The notes under the pieces were generated by a model. It was given only the letters and a program-made list of their open reading frames with translations, was not told the origin of the DNA and made no database searches. DNA of 64,000 nucleotides from Bos javanicus (Eukaryota > Chordata > Mammalia > Artiodactyla > Bovidae): positions 54,820,829 through 54,884,828 of the forward strand of contig NC_083880.1 in NCBI RefSeq assembly GCF_032452875.1, read 5' to 3'. Of the stretch, positions 10,599 to 22,000 are shown piece by piece; position 1 is the stretch's first letter; every line of letters begins with the position of its first letter. The translations under genes were made by a program, and so were the position numbers.

Positions 10599-13500
10599 AA
10601 TATGTGATTAGTGGAAGTACCTAAGTTTATCTTCCCAAGAATCTCACTGTAGAGTGGAGACACTGCTCCACCTGGAGACCCTCAATGTCTGGGCCTCGGT
10701 GCGGGGTGGGGGGCACCTGTACAGTGTCAGGACCATCCCCATCAATGTCAGCCAGTGTCCCCACATCCATTCCTGCCTCTACCTCCATGACTTGGACCCC
10801 CTCCCTTGTCCCCCACTATGCGTGTCTCCCAGGGCACCCCAAGCCAACAGTAATTGATAATTCATAACAGCAGTCTCCTTGCCTTAAACAAAGATCAAGT
10901 GTATTTCAGAGAGTATTGGGGCTTCCAGACAAATGGCCCAAAGGCAAGCTGCTCTCTGAAAAAACGTCCCTGTCAGTCCCCTTAAGCCCTGGTAAAGGCC
11001 ACCTGCTGCCTCCCCCTCCCCGAGTGATGGCTCTTGTTAAAATTTGGTGAGATGGCACCCATGCCAGACTCCAGAAGGGGTGCATGCCTCCTTGCACCCC
11101 CCATTCCCATGCTGTAATTTTCCAACTCTCACCACAGATAAACTTACTTATTCCACAAAAATGTTTTGCAGGAAGAAATGATTCTTTGCTCAGTGTCCAT
11201 GAGTGTGTCTTGGAAGAAAAGGTACGAGGAGCAGGAGGAAGCCCAAGCCAGGCAGGGCAGAGGGCCAGGGCCAGAGAGAGAACACTCACGGTGCAGCCGG
11301 CCCCAGGCCAGGGAGGTAAGGCTTCTGGGGTCCCTTCCTTTGCTGCTGAACCTCCCCCTCCACAGAGCTCCATGGAGGCCGCTCTGAGTGCACACATGCT
11401 GTTCCCTCCACCCCGACGCTGTTCCTCCTCTCCCCCTCTCTCCTGCTCAGCTGTTCTCCGTCTGCATGGAGATCCCCGCCCCCTGCCTTCAGAGTTCCTC
11501 CCAGTGTGAAACAGACGCGTGTGTGTCGCTGTCTCATGAACGTCCTCCTGCCCCTGGTGGGGTGGGCCAGCCACAGTGGCTCCCACCTTCATTGGATCAA
11601 GCTGCCCCATGGACCTATGACCCGAGTCCAGGCATTTCACCAGGCCCTGCAACCCTGAGCACCGCCCAGTGGCTTCTCTCGACATGTTGGGATGGGGATC
11701 CTGCCCAGGCCCCCAGACCCCCACTCTCTAGTGCCTGGCTCAGTTTTGGGGGTCCTACTTTGAGGCCCAGTGTGGGGGTGACGCCTCAGGGACTGCCTCT
11801 TCTCCCTGTCCAGGAGGGGCTGAGTAAGCTGCAGTCATGGAGAAGGCTCAGCACCCACCAGGCCAGAGGGCAGGGAGAGAGGTGGGCATCAGGACCCCGC
11901 AGGTCCAGGGAGAACTTTGTGGCCACATAGGCTCTGGATCCTGTGCACTGAGGCTGGAGGCCCTGAGGTCCTGTTCTGGCCTGTTCTGGCCTCTTCTGAC
12001 TGCCACTCAACGCTGCTGCTCCACGGAGCCACTAGGGGGCACCCACCGCCTGTCCACCAGACCCTTGGCTCTTGTTGGACACCCCGCGGCCAGGACAGAC
12101 CTGGGGCATGGGAAGAGGACCTCCCACCCAAGACCCTGCAGGGTCCCCTGTGGGGTCGGCAGGAACAGGGCTGGGGTCTCATTGACCTTGAACCTGAGGG
12201 ACTGGGCCACTCAGCCAAGCCCTCACCAAGGTGCCCTGTAGGTGACCGCGTGGAGACCACAGGTGTAGCAAGGGACTTGCCCTGCCCAGAGGAAGGCCTG
12301 TTCCCGGAAGTGGGTGCCCAGCTCTGACCGACGACCACCGTTCAGATGTGCCAGGCGCTCAGCCTCTGTGTACGGAACTCACCCTGCTGACCTGAGTCAC
12401 CTTCCTCCCCACAAGCCCCCTGCAGGGGAAAGGGGTGAGGGGAGGTGGGGCAGGGCCAGACCCAGGGCGCCCACCTGCCATGGACTTAAACAGCCTGGAG
12501 GAAGAGTGACGGGCACCTTCCTGGGGCCCAAGGGGCTGGGTGACCCCTGGATGGGAAGCCTCACTGGTTGGCCGTTGGTAGTCCCTGCTTGGCTGCTCCC
12601 CAGGCTCCTGTCTGCCTGTCATCCATCACATCATCAGCACACATCTGGGGCCTCTCAGGGCCAGCAGCAAGGAGACCAAGTGGGGCCTGCCTCTTCTCCA
12701 CAAGTGGAAAAGACCCTTTGCCAGACAGTGGCCAGGGCTGGGGAGGGGTCCATGGGGGCCAGTGCCAGCAAGGAGGGCTTCCTGGAGGAGGTGACACATG
12801 CATTGCATCCCGGCAGCACAGGAGGCTTCTCTGGGGCCCTGACAGGCTTCCTGGCCCTTCCCACAGGGTCACGAAGATTCCAGAGGATGGGGATGCCATC
12901 GTCGCCCCTTCCCCAGCTCCAGTCAAAGTCGGGCCACCTAGGGAGCTGAGGACGAGCCCACTGGGGTCTGTACCCACAGCCCCCCAGGCCTCTCCTGGGC
13001 GGGGGTGCCGCTGAGCCCTCAGCGGTGGGCAGTGACCCTCCTGCCCCTCTCCCTGTGGGACATGCCAGGTGGGCCTGGCTTTCTCGAGGGACACGGTACT
13101 TTATGGAGCATTCATTATTGGACACAAGGAATGATGTGTTCCGGGAAGTTCCACAGCTATATTTAGCCCAGTGTCTTTTAGGCCCGAGGCTGCTCACAGG
13201 AGGAGAACCAGGCCCCGCCCTCACCCCTCGTCCACACTCAAAGGCCAGGGCACAGCCCCCTCCGCTGGAGACCTGCTGTGTCCTTGGTCTGTACAGTGGA
13301 CAGCAGCAGCACCCATCCCATCTACAGCCCACCTGCCCCCAGCAAGTCCTCAACATCAGGGCGCTGCTGTCTGTGATGGCCTCAGGGGCATATCTTAATT
13401 CATCTTAATTCCTCTGCCTGGACAGTACCCACTCCCCACCCCCCTGACCAACCCCCCACGCCCACCATGGGCAAAGACACAGGAAACCCCGGACCTGAGC

Positions 13501-14150
13501 CGGGGCGGGAACTCAGGGGTGTGGCTGCAGGAAGCAGGAGGTGGGGAGGGAGGCTCTGGGGACAGGGTCTGTGGAACCTAGTGAGAGGCCACCCTCTACC
13601 CGCTCCCCTGGCCAGGGGGCTGTGGGCTTCAGGAGTCTCTTCTTAAGAAGCCAGACTCTCCACTGGACCCCCCGCCCCAGGTTAGACACCTGACAGCTGT
13701 CCGACCCAAATGGCAGGGGCTTGGCACTCTCCCCCCGTGTTGCCTGGGGGCTCCCCACGCTCCACAGGCTTTTCTCAGTGCTGTTGGACCCTTCAGGTCT
13801 CACCCTCCCTCAGGAAGCTGTGACACAGGCCTGGCTGGGCCCCCTGCGGGGAGAGGAGTCACCCCTCTCAGCTTGCCTGTCCCTCAGCCCCTACACCCCA
13901 TAATCAATGGCTCCTGGGGAACCCCCCACCTCCAGTGTCTGCAGTAAATCAGCTCAGCCTGGGCTCTGCAGGCGGGTGGAGCTGGGCTGGTACTGCAGAG
14001 GCTGCGAACGGACAGGGGTCTTGGATACCTCTGGCCCAGTGCGGCTCCAGGACCAGGCTGAGCTCCTAGGCTGGGCAATGGGGGATCCCACCTCCTTCCT
14101 GGGGTCTACAGGGCCACGGGGCATCCTCCAGCCTCCCCTTCACCTCCTTG
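10599..14150. other. Intergenic; no gene seen
   Basis: Mostly GC-rich, without a recognisable gene. The longest open frame (10906-11724, minus, 272 codons) has no known domain and overlaps open frames on the plus strand. A group of M-CAT, STAT-like and MEF2-like motifs lies at 13127-13166 (see findings). Confidence 0.55.
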
Positions 14151-14480
14151 GTCTCTTTCTCCTCTTCAGCTCCATCCCACTCTTCGAATATGCTGTCCTC
14201 TCTGCCTGGAAGACTCCCTAGGTCTGCCGAGCGCTGCCCTCCTGGCCTTGGTTCTCAGCACCAAGGTCCCCTCCTCCAGGGGCCTCCCTGACAGCCAATC
14301 TCACATAACCCTGCCTCTGTTACAGATCTTCTGTGACCTTCTTGCCCTGGCTACCACCAGGTTCTGTCTCTCTGTCCTCTCTGACTACTCTCCCTCCTTT
14401 AAGCCCACACGACAGGAGCTTGTCTGCTACCCTCTTTCTCTTCTGTTCCCATGCCTGGCACAGAGCAAGGGCCACATCCG
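14150..14480 (+). mobile_element. L2 LINE remnant
   Basis: The string CTCTCTGCCTGGAAGACTC, then CCTCCAGGGGCCTCCCTGAC, and later TGCCTGGCACAGAGCAAGG follow the order of the L2 3' region. It is highly diverged, and the borders are approximate. Confidence 0.5.
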
Positions 14481-15033
14481 CCAGGGTCTCGAGAGATGGT
14501 TTATCCTCCTACCCCACCCCCCACCCCCCAAGTCTGGGGAGCTTCAGGAATGACCCATCCCGGGGACAGCACTATTGACCAGACCCTCACCCTCAGCAGC
14601 AGGGGCCTGGGGGAGAGGTAGTCCTGTCCACCCTCAGGATAATAAACAGATGCCATGGCTCTGGAACTTCTCTGTCCTTAGGGAAAGAAACTGAATCCTT
14701 TGGAAAGGACAACAGAGGGTCACACAGTGGGTCCTTAAGTAGGTGAGGACTGATTACCCACACGGCTGGTGACCTCTCCACTTCCAGGCTCCAGGCTCCT
14801 GCTGCTGCTCTACTTTCTCCAGAAAACTCCTACGCAGCCTCCAAAGACCCGCCCAGAAGGCCCCTTGCCCTGAGAAGCCCCTCCAGGTGTCGTATTCACA
14901 TGGGCCAAGTGAGGGCACTGGCTCAGAGGTCAGGTCTGAGTCTGGTCAGGTTCAAGGTCAGGTCACACTGAGAGAATTCCCACCCAAACCTCTGCAATAC
15001 CCTTGGCAGGTACCAGAACAGAGGCGCCCAGCA

Positions 15034-15271
15034 GGGATGGAGTTCTGAGCAGGGACAGGTAATCTTCCGGGGGCACAGGAGGGCTTCCTGGAGGAGGAGA
15101 ACAGCTGGCAAAGAGAAAAGGGGGAGAGGAGGAGACCTGACAAGGATCAGGGAGACACTCATGAGAGGGAGAAAGGGAGCAAGGCAGAGTGAATACACCC
15201 CAGGCTGCCCATACAAGGACAGGATAGGGTGGGAAACACGGGTGGGAGAGTGGGGTGGGAGGCTGCAGAAG
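15034..15271. repeat. Diverged local duplication, copy A
   Basis: About 240 bp, from GGGATGGAGTTCTGAGCAGG to GGCTGCAGAAG, is repeated in the same orientation about 675 bp further on. Shared words include GGAGGGCTTCCTGGA, GAGAGGAGGAGACCTG and CACTCATGAGAGGGAGAAAG. No coding frame is kept in common. Confidence 0.8.
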
Positions 15272-15710
15272 CCGGCAGGGGCTGGGGAAGCCCCTATTTG
15301 GCCTGGGACTGGCTCCCCCAGGCATCTCCTTCTTTGAGGGGGACAGACAATGATCCCATCCCCCAACACCCTGAACTCCTCTTTCCAGATTGGGACACTG
15401 AGGCACAGAGCAGCTCAGCATGTGGCCAGAGGCCAGTGGGGAGGAGGGGCAGCGTGAGTGGTCACCACAGCTCCTGAGTGCACACCCTTAGTTCTGTCCT
15501 CAGGCCCACAGGAGCCGGGTTCCTCCAGAAGCACCCACGGGGCTGGATGTCTGACCCTGAGCTTGGCACCTCACACTGGGCTCCCCTCTTCCCCCAGTCT
15601 CTAAAACAGGGGGAGGGGTGACCAGGGACCCTGTGCCGATGTTAGCTCTTTGTGCCACGCTGCTCCCCACCTGGGCCTGTGGGAACATAGTCAAGAGCAG
15701 GAACCTAGCC

Positions 15711-15945
15711 GGGATGGAGTTCTGAGCAGGGAGAGGCAATCTCCCGGGGACCCAGGAGGGCTTCCTGGAGCAGGGGACACCCAGAACAGCCAGCAAAGAG
15801 AATAGGCAGAGAGGAGGAGACCTGGCAAAGATTAGGGTGACACTCATGAGAGGGAGAAAGGGAGGAAGGCACAGTGGATGCACCCCAAGCTGCCCACACA
15901 AGGGTAGGGTAGGGTGGGAAACAATGGGGTGGGAGGCTGCAGAAG
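15711..15945. repeat. Diverged local duplication, copy B
   Basis: Second copy of the 15034-15271 segment, same orientation, with small indels and scattered substitutions. The divergence suggests an old event, not an assembly error. Confidence 0.8.
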
Positions 15946-16544
15946 TCTGAGATGAGCCCAGAGCTGCCCTGTGGTGACGGAATTCAGCTTGGCTAGGCTG
16001 CGGGGAGAAGTGGGGTGCGGTAAGCACCAGGCAGCCCATCACCTCAACTTTATGGTGGGTGAGCCATGAGTCACTGCCGGTTACAGGCCAGGCCATGCGC
16101 CGCCTGCCTCCCCAGGGCACCCCAGTCTGCAGTCGGGGTGCTGCCAAAGGTCAGGGCGGTCTGTGCTGGGAAACACCCTCTCCCAGGCGCCACGGGCCCA
16201 GGCGCAAAGTCCAGAGCTGCCTGCTTGCAGGGCCCGGGAATCTGCCCAGAGGCACTCCACAGGGCAGGAAAGGCAGGGAGCAAGAGCCCTGGCAGAGCCC
16301 AGAGCTCATAATCCAGAAAAGCCCTAGTGAATCCCAAATGGCCAGGGTGGCTTCAGGACAGCTGAGGTGTCCAGCTCCCTCCCTCACAGTTGGGGAGGTT
16401 AAGGACTGAACAGCTTCTAATCTGTGAAGGTACACGCAGGCCTTCAATCACCCTATGGGTAAAAGTTTTCACTGAAACCTTGGGTTGGGAGGGGAGGAAA
16501 CGGGCCTCACGAACAAGGCTGCTGTGTCCTTCAGCACTTCTGCA

Positions 16545-16890
16545 AAGGGTTCTGGCAGCATTTACTAAAATAACACGTTCTCAGAGCTGTCCCCAGCAAG
16601 CCCACTTCTGGGAATTTATGAAGGTTCCCAGATGTGCCAGCAGGCCACTCAACAAAGCAGTTTTCATGGCCAAGAAATCACCCTGGACACACCAGAATGT
16701 CCATCCTCAGTGGCTGGCTGAACCCGCCATTGCTCGTCCCACCACAGAGTTCTGTGCGGCTGCTCAAGAACACATGCTCATGTGGAAGGATCCATATAGA
16801 CTGTTCAGGAAAAAAATTAAGCTAATGGCAGGAGATACAGATTTGTTCAAAATAAATGAGCACCTTGCCATAGTCTGATGTCTGTGTGTT
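16545..16890 (+). mobile_element. Old L1 (L1M-like) 3' fragment
   Basis: Resembles the 3' end of old mammalian L1: CAGCAAGCCCACTTCTGGGA, then AGAATGTCCATC, then GTGGAAGGATCCATATAGAC. The decayed frame across it has no function. Confidence 0.55.
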
Positions 16891-17094
16891 TGTGTAAAGA
16901 GGAAGGTGAGTCAGAACAGAGAGCAGATCCTGAGGTCTGGGGGAGCCCATGGGTAGGGAGAGGGCAAAATAGCATTGGTTTTCTTTCAGAAACTGTTACT
17001 GCGGACATAAATTACTTTTGTAATTCATAAAGGCCAACAGGAAATCCTATTGAGGGCTGTGCTTTGATGTCAAAAATTTTAAAAAAATAAAAAT

Positions 17095-17310
17095 TCCTTT
17101 GCCTGATACACCAGGTCTATTTATGCTCCCCAGGTGTCTTCCACCATCAGCCACCCAGTTCCAACCACTTGCTCACTTCAGTCACTACCCATGTGCCTTA
17201 AAACCCTCTCCCCTAAAAGCTCTTTCCTCTCAGCTTATTTGGCAAACTCCTACTCACACCTCAAAGCCCTATCCAAATGCCCTCTCTTCTGCAAGGCCAA
17301 CAGACACACT
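17095..17310 (+). mobile_element. L2-like remnant
   Basis: CAAACTCCTACTCACACCTC followed by AAAGCCCTATCCAAATGCC and CTCTTCTGCAAGG match the familiar L2 3' order (cTcctactcatccttcaaag, caaatg, cctcct). Diverged, with soft borders. Confidence 0.45.
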
Positions 17311-17708
17311 TCTGGCTGGATAAGCCCCTGGCTGGGGATCAGACTGACCTGGGGGCCTCTCAGCCCTTCCTTGCTGAGCCCTGCATTTGCCTCTAGCTTT
17401 TAACAGAGAAGTAGGGCCTCCTGGCAGGAGTGTTTCCAGGATTCACAGAGGGACCTACCCCATCAGGCTCTCAGCATTTGATGATATGATAATGGTGATG
17501 ACCATGGTGAGTGTGAGAACCATGGGCCAGGCCAGGCTGAGCTCCCTCGGAGGTTGGGCTCATCACCCCACTTCTCAGACGTGGAGACCAAGACTCACAG
17601 GTTGCCCTCACCTACCCTAGACCAACAAAATGAAGGCCATACTGCACCTTGCTCCAGGCGGCCTCTATTGAAATTGGAAACAGCACACATGTTCATAAAC
17701 TGGTGGGC

Positions 17709-18010
17709 TGGGCTTCCCTGATGGATCAGTGGTAAAGAATCTGCCTGCCAAAGCAAGAGACACAGGTTCGATCCATGATCCAGAAAGGTTCCACATGCCA
17801 CGGAGCAACTAAGCCCGTACACCACAACTACTGAGCCTGTGCTCCAGAGGAGCACACAACTACTGAAACCCACGTACGTAGTGTCCACGCTCCACAAGAG
17901 AAGCCACTGCAATGAGGAGCCTGTGCACTGCAACTAGAGAGGAGCTCCTGCCCGCCACAACTAGAGAAAAGCCAGTGAAGACACACACAGCCAAATTAAT
18001 AAAATGAAAG
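17709..18010 (+). mobile_element. CHR SINE, near full length
   Basis: Starts GGCTTCCCTGATGGATCAGT and has the tRNA-like box CAGGTTCGATCC, then the body CACAACTACTGAGCCTGTG and AGAAGCCACTGCAATGAG, and ends in an AATTAATAAAATG tail. Typical of cetartiodactyl CHR elements. Confidence 0.92.
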
Positions 18011-18798
18011 TATTTTTGAACAAACAAACACTGGTTGGTTAGGGCCCCAAACTCACTTCCTAATGGTCCCTGGAGTCTCCTGGGTAACTGGTCAGTGGCT
18101 ACAGGGCCAGGCAGCTCAGCCACAGCTGGGAAATGGATGGTGGAAGGAGCCTCCCCTGCCCCACCCAGGGTCAAGAGGAAAGTGCCTGGTGGAGGAGTGC
18201 CAGCTGGACAAAGGTCACATTTCACCTCTTCCAGGGCTGTGGCCTCAGCTTAGAGTGTTCAGTCCTCAGGAAGAAGGCCAGGCTCACGCTGACCCTGGGA
18301 TGTCCCTGGCAGGCCTCAGTGGGACAGGGGGCAGAAGCTGGAAAGGGCTACTCCTCCTTGTGCAGATTTGGGCCAGTTCACATCTCTGGACTGTTTCCCT
18401 GTCTGTAACACTAGGCTGCACCAGCTCATCTTTCTGTGGATCCAGGCAGGCTGACCCTTCTTAGAAGCAAAATCAATCCAGGTCCGAGTCTGGAGCTTGG
18501 GGACCACTAGAAATGATGCTCTGCAGTTACAGGGGGTCTGTGCAGTGAGACTGTAGTGAGTGGGGAGCTGGGAGCTGGGGGCCAATGTGGAAAGGACCCT
18601 TGTCCCCAGGCAAGATGTCCCTCCCCAGAGGGGCATCCTCACCCCCTGGTGGCCCCAAGTTGAGTTGAGAAAGGTGAAAGGGGAATTTATTTCCCTTCCA
18701 TCTCCTCCACCTCCATCTGAAACTGCCTACAGGGGCCAAGATGGGGGCAGAGGGGAGGTGCTGGTGTTCTCCAGCCAAGGCCAGAGGATTACTCAGCC

Positions 18799-19060
18799 AG
18801 ATAAGCCCCCAGAAGGCTCTGGCCAGAGCAGGCTCGTTTATCAGACTTGGGCAAAACCAACAGAGGAAAATGCCACAGCAGGGCTGGGCAGACACCCCAC
18901 CCCACCCCTCCACTCTGCACAGACCTCTGCAGGGCCTTTGGTGCTCCTTGTCCCAGCACTGGGACTGGCCCTGACGTTGCAGGCTTATCTCCATGAAAAA
19001 CATCCACCTCCTTGAATCAACGGAGCAAATGCCACCAGCTGTCGGCCACACAACTTATCA
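18799..19060. promoter_or_regulatory. Candidate GATA-site cluster upstream of GATA5
   Basis: Four GATA motifs lie within 262 bp: AGATAAG at 18799 (plus), TTTATCA at 18837, CTTATCT at 18984 and CTTATCA at 19054 (minus), with a CAGCTG E-box near 19036. Motif evidence only. Confidence 0.35.
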
Positions 19061-22000
19061 ACCCCATAAGTGGGGAAAGTGTGAACAGCCTTTGAGCAGA
19101 AACCAGGAGATCAAAGAAAATTGCTCTGTGGACAAACTTGGGAGGCCCAGCACATCCTTCTACCTGCATCCCAGAAAGGGTACCAGCAGTTGGGGACCCC
19201 ACTCCTCCCACCTTCCTGCTGAGACCTCACCTCCTTGCCCAGGAAAGGCCTCTGTGGGGCTGCTTCTTACTCTGTAAGCTCTAGGTGAGCACCCTTTACC
19301 TGACAAACCACAGAGAAAACCGACAAAAGCAAGATACAGCCCTTCCTCGCAGGTGGGAACAGAGCAGAGGGCGTGACAGACATCAAGTAATAAACGCAAA
19401 ACAAACATGTTGTACATGTCATATTGCTTAGTCCAGCATTGCTGAAGGGCACCTGGGGAACATCAGTCCTGTGAAATGCTCCTCAAAACAGGGTTCGCTG
19501 GCCAGTGCCTTTGGACACTGCTGGATGTCAGTCTCCCAGCCCCAGCCCCTTGCTCATCACTATATGACAGGTTAGCCAGTCCTCCCAAATACAGTCTTTG
19601 TGGGCCAGTTTCACTTTGCTTCACCCTGATTCTTAATTCCAGACAAGGACTGCCTACAAAGCCCCACGATCTCGCTTTTAGAAACCTGTTCCACATCTCC
19701 CACTCATTCAAAGAATTTAAGACCCAGAGAAAGTGACCCTGTCCCCATGAAGATGGAGCTACATGTAGCTCCATCAAGTCACCTGGGCACTCTCCAAGTC
19801 ACCCCCAAACCTTCCAACTTCAGGCCTGCTTCTTGATGGCAAAGATATAGAGACCCTTCCCCACCAGGAGAAGGCCTATGTGTTTAGCATAAGCTGATTG
19901 AGAAAAATACATAAAAACCAAAAATTACAACTAGTCACGCCATTCAAAGACATGTGGATTTTCTGTGTGGCTTCAGTGGCAAAGACATAGGAGTGCACAT
20001 ACTTGTCCATCTGCTGTGGGAGTTGTGGGTGCTGGGGTCTGGCTCTGAACCCACCCCCAGGCCACAAGCTCCTATGATTTCGCTGTCTTCTGAGCACACA
20101 GGCATGAAGGGCTTCTGGGGATAAAGACACTGAGGCTCAGGGAGGGACAGGGTCTTGCTCAAACAAACCAACAAGTCAGTGATGGATGTCTGGTCTCCTG
20201 AGACCAGGTCAAATGACCCTCCTGCCAACCATCTTTCAGGGCAATGGTGTCCAAGTCAGGAGTCGGCCACAAAGGAGCCGTGCAGGGAACCAGTGACCAG
20301 TCAGAAGAGGTGCCGTCTGTGGTTGCCGGGGCGTGCCCTCACCTTTTCTAAAGGTGGAGCTCTGGCCTGGTGGAAACACTGTGACTTTTTTCAAGAGAAA
20401 AAAAATCTGTATTTTTATTTAAATTCTTATATTTTTAAAACACAGCGGGGCAGCCACGTGTGGTCTGTTTGTAGCCTTTGGTCTCAGTGTTCTCAGACAG
20501 GATGGAGTCATGGGCAGCTGGAGGTCCCAGGGACAGGGTGGCTGCTCTCGAGCCCCTGTCAGAACTCCCTGGACCCCTTGGCATGGTCCCATCCTGACAT
20601 GACCTCCTGCATGACCTGTGTGTTTGCTGTGTCTGCTCCACATTGCAGGCTCACCAAGATGGCCCAGGCCTTGCCTGTCCAAACTTAGCCAAGGTGTCAG
20701 GAGAGGAACACACTTGCTCCTCACTAGCCAAGCCCAGCTCCAGCAGGCTCTGACTGGAGACGGCAGCCCCCCAGGAATGAGGGTGACCCCCCAGAAATGG
20801 GTGCAGCCATGTGCCAGGCACCCCTCCCAGCCCTTTGCCCCAGATCGGCAGGGTAGGCTACCAGGCACTAACACTGCCAGGCTTAGGCCAGAGGTAGGCC
20901 TTGGGCCCTAGGGCTCCTTTCTATAGCCCCAGAGGAGAAAGGAGAAAGAGGAGAAAGAGAAGCTTCCAGGGGTCTCGCCGTCTTTGGCACACCCCCACCA
21001 TCAGCAAGCTACGGGTCTCCAGCCCAAAAGATGCTGACAGCTCCTTATCTTCTCTCCAAGGGAAGCCAAGCTAGGGCAGGGGTTCCAGGACCAGGGACGC
21101 CAGCCCATGTCTGCGTCGGGAGACAGACACACTGATTTTCCTCGGGACGTCCAGCTGCAGAAATGTCCCAGCTGCCGCTGTGGCTGCACGGGAAATTCTT
21201 TACACGTGAGGCACGAGGCTGGTGATCTCTGGGCGGGGGCTCGGAGGCAGGCGCAGCCTGGGACGGGGTGGAGTCGTGCTGGAGCCAGGCAACCGCCCTG
21301 GGGTCAGCCTGGAGGGGCGTCCACCAACCTGCGGCCCCGCCTCCTGACTGAAGCACCTCCAGGCTGAGCTCTGCATGGCATCCAGCCCAGAACTGGGTCT
21401 CACTCGGACGCCGGTGGGGCACCACTAACCGGGGAGGCCTCCCTCCATCTCTGGTGGCCACCTGGCCATCCAGGGCTGGGGACTTCCCAACAGTGGTGTC
21501 ACTTCCTGGCTCCCCTTGTGCCAGCCAGTGTGCCTGGCAGGCCCATCCTCTCTCCCGACAATAACCCCTCTGCACAGATCAGGAGAGTGGGGCTCAAAAA
21601 CCACACAAACTGATCCCACATCACAGGATGGAGCAACCAGCCCCCTAGGCCACAGACCCAGGCTGCCCCCTGACCAGTCTTCAGGGGGGCAGGCCCAGGA
21701 CCCTCACCATGAGACACAACCACTCCCCATCCAGGGAGGGACCCCAAAGGACAGGGCTGAGCCTGACTGCCTCCAAGGTGACACCCGCTCCCAGCTCAAA
21801 ACTCTGCCCAGCAGTGGCCCCAACCACAGCCTCACTCACACAGGCGAGTGTCCTGGGATGCTCATGGGCAGTAGTTCCAGGCCGGGGCCCCAGCTGGCCT
21901 CCCCAAAGGACCTGGGCCCTGGAGGAGAGGTGGCAGCTTTCTCTTATCTGTGGAACACCCAGAGAACATGTTTAATGCCCCCCACACTCCTGCCCACCAA

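Larger units (their letters stand above)
14480..16545. other. Intergenic; no gene seen apart from the duplication
   Basis: Contains the duplicated segment pair and MIR-like scraps (for example near 14680-14730 and 15390). No gene recognised. Confidence 0.55.

Noticed and set aside
10906..11724. 272-codon open frame on the minus strand
   Set aside because: Low-complexity Gly, Arg and Pro composition, no domain, and overlapping open frames on the other strand. Chance ORF in GC-rich DNA.
12655..13356. 233-codon open frame on the minus strand
   Set aside because: No domain or family resemblance. It overlaps equally long open frames on the plus strand.
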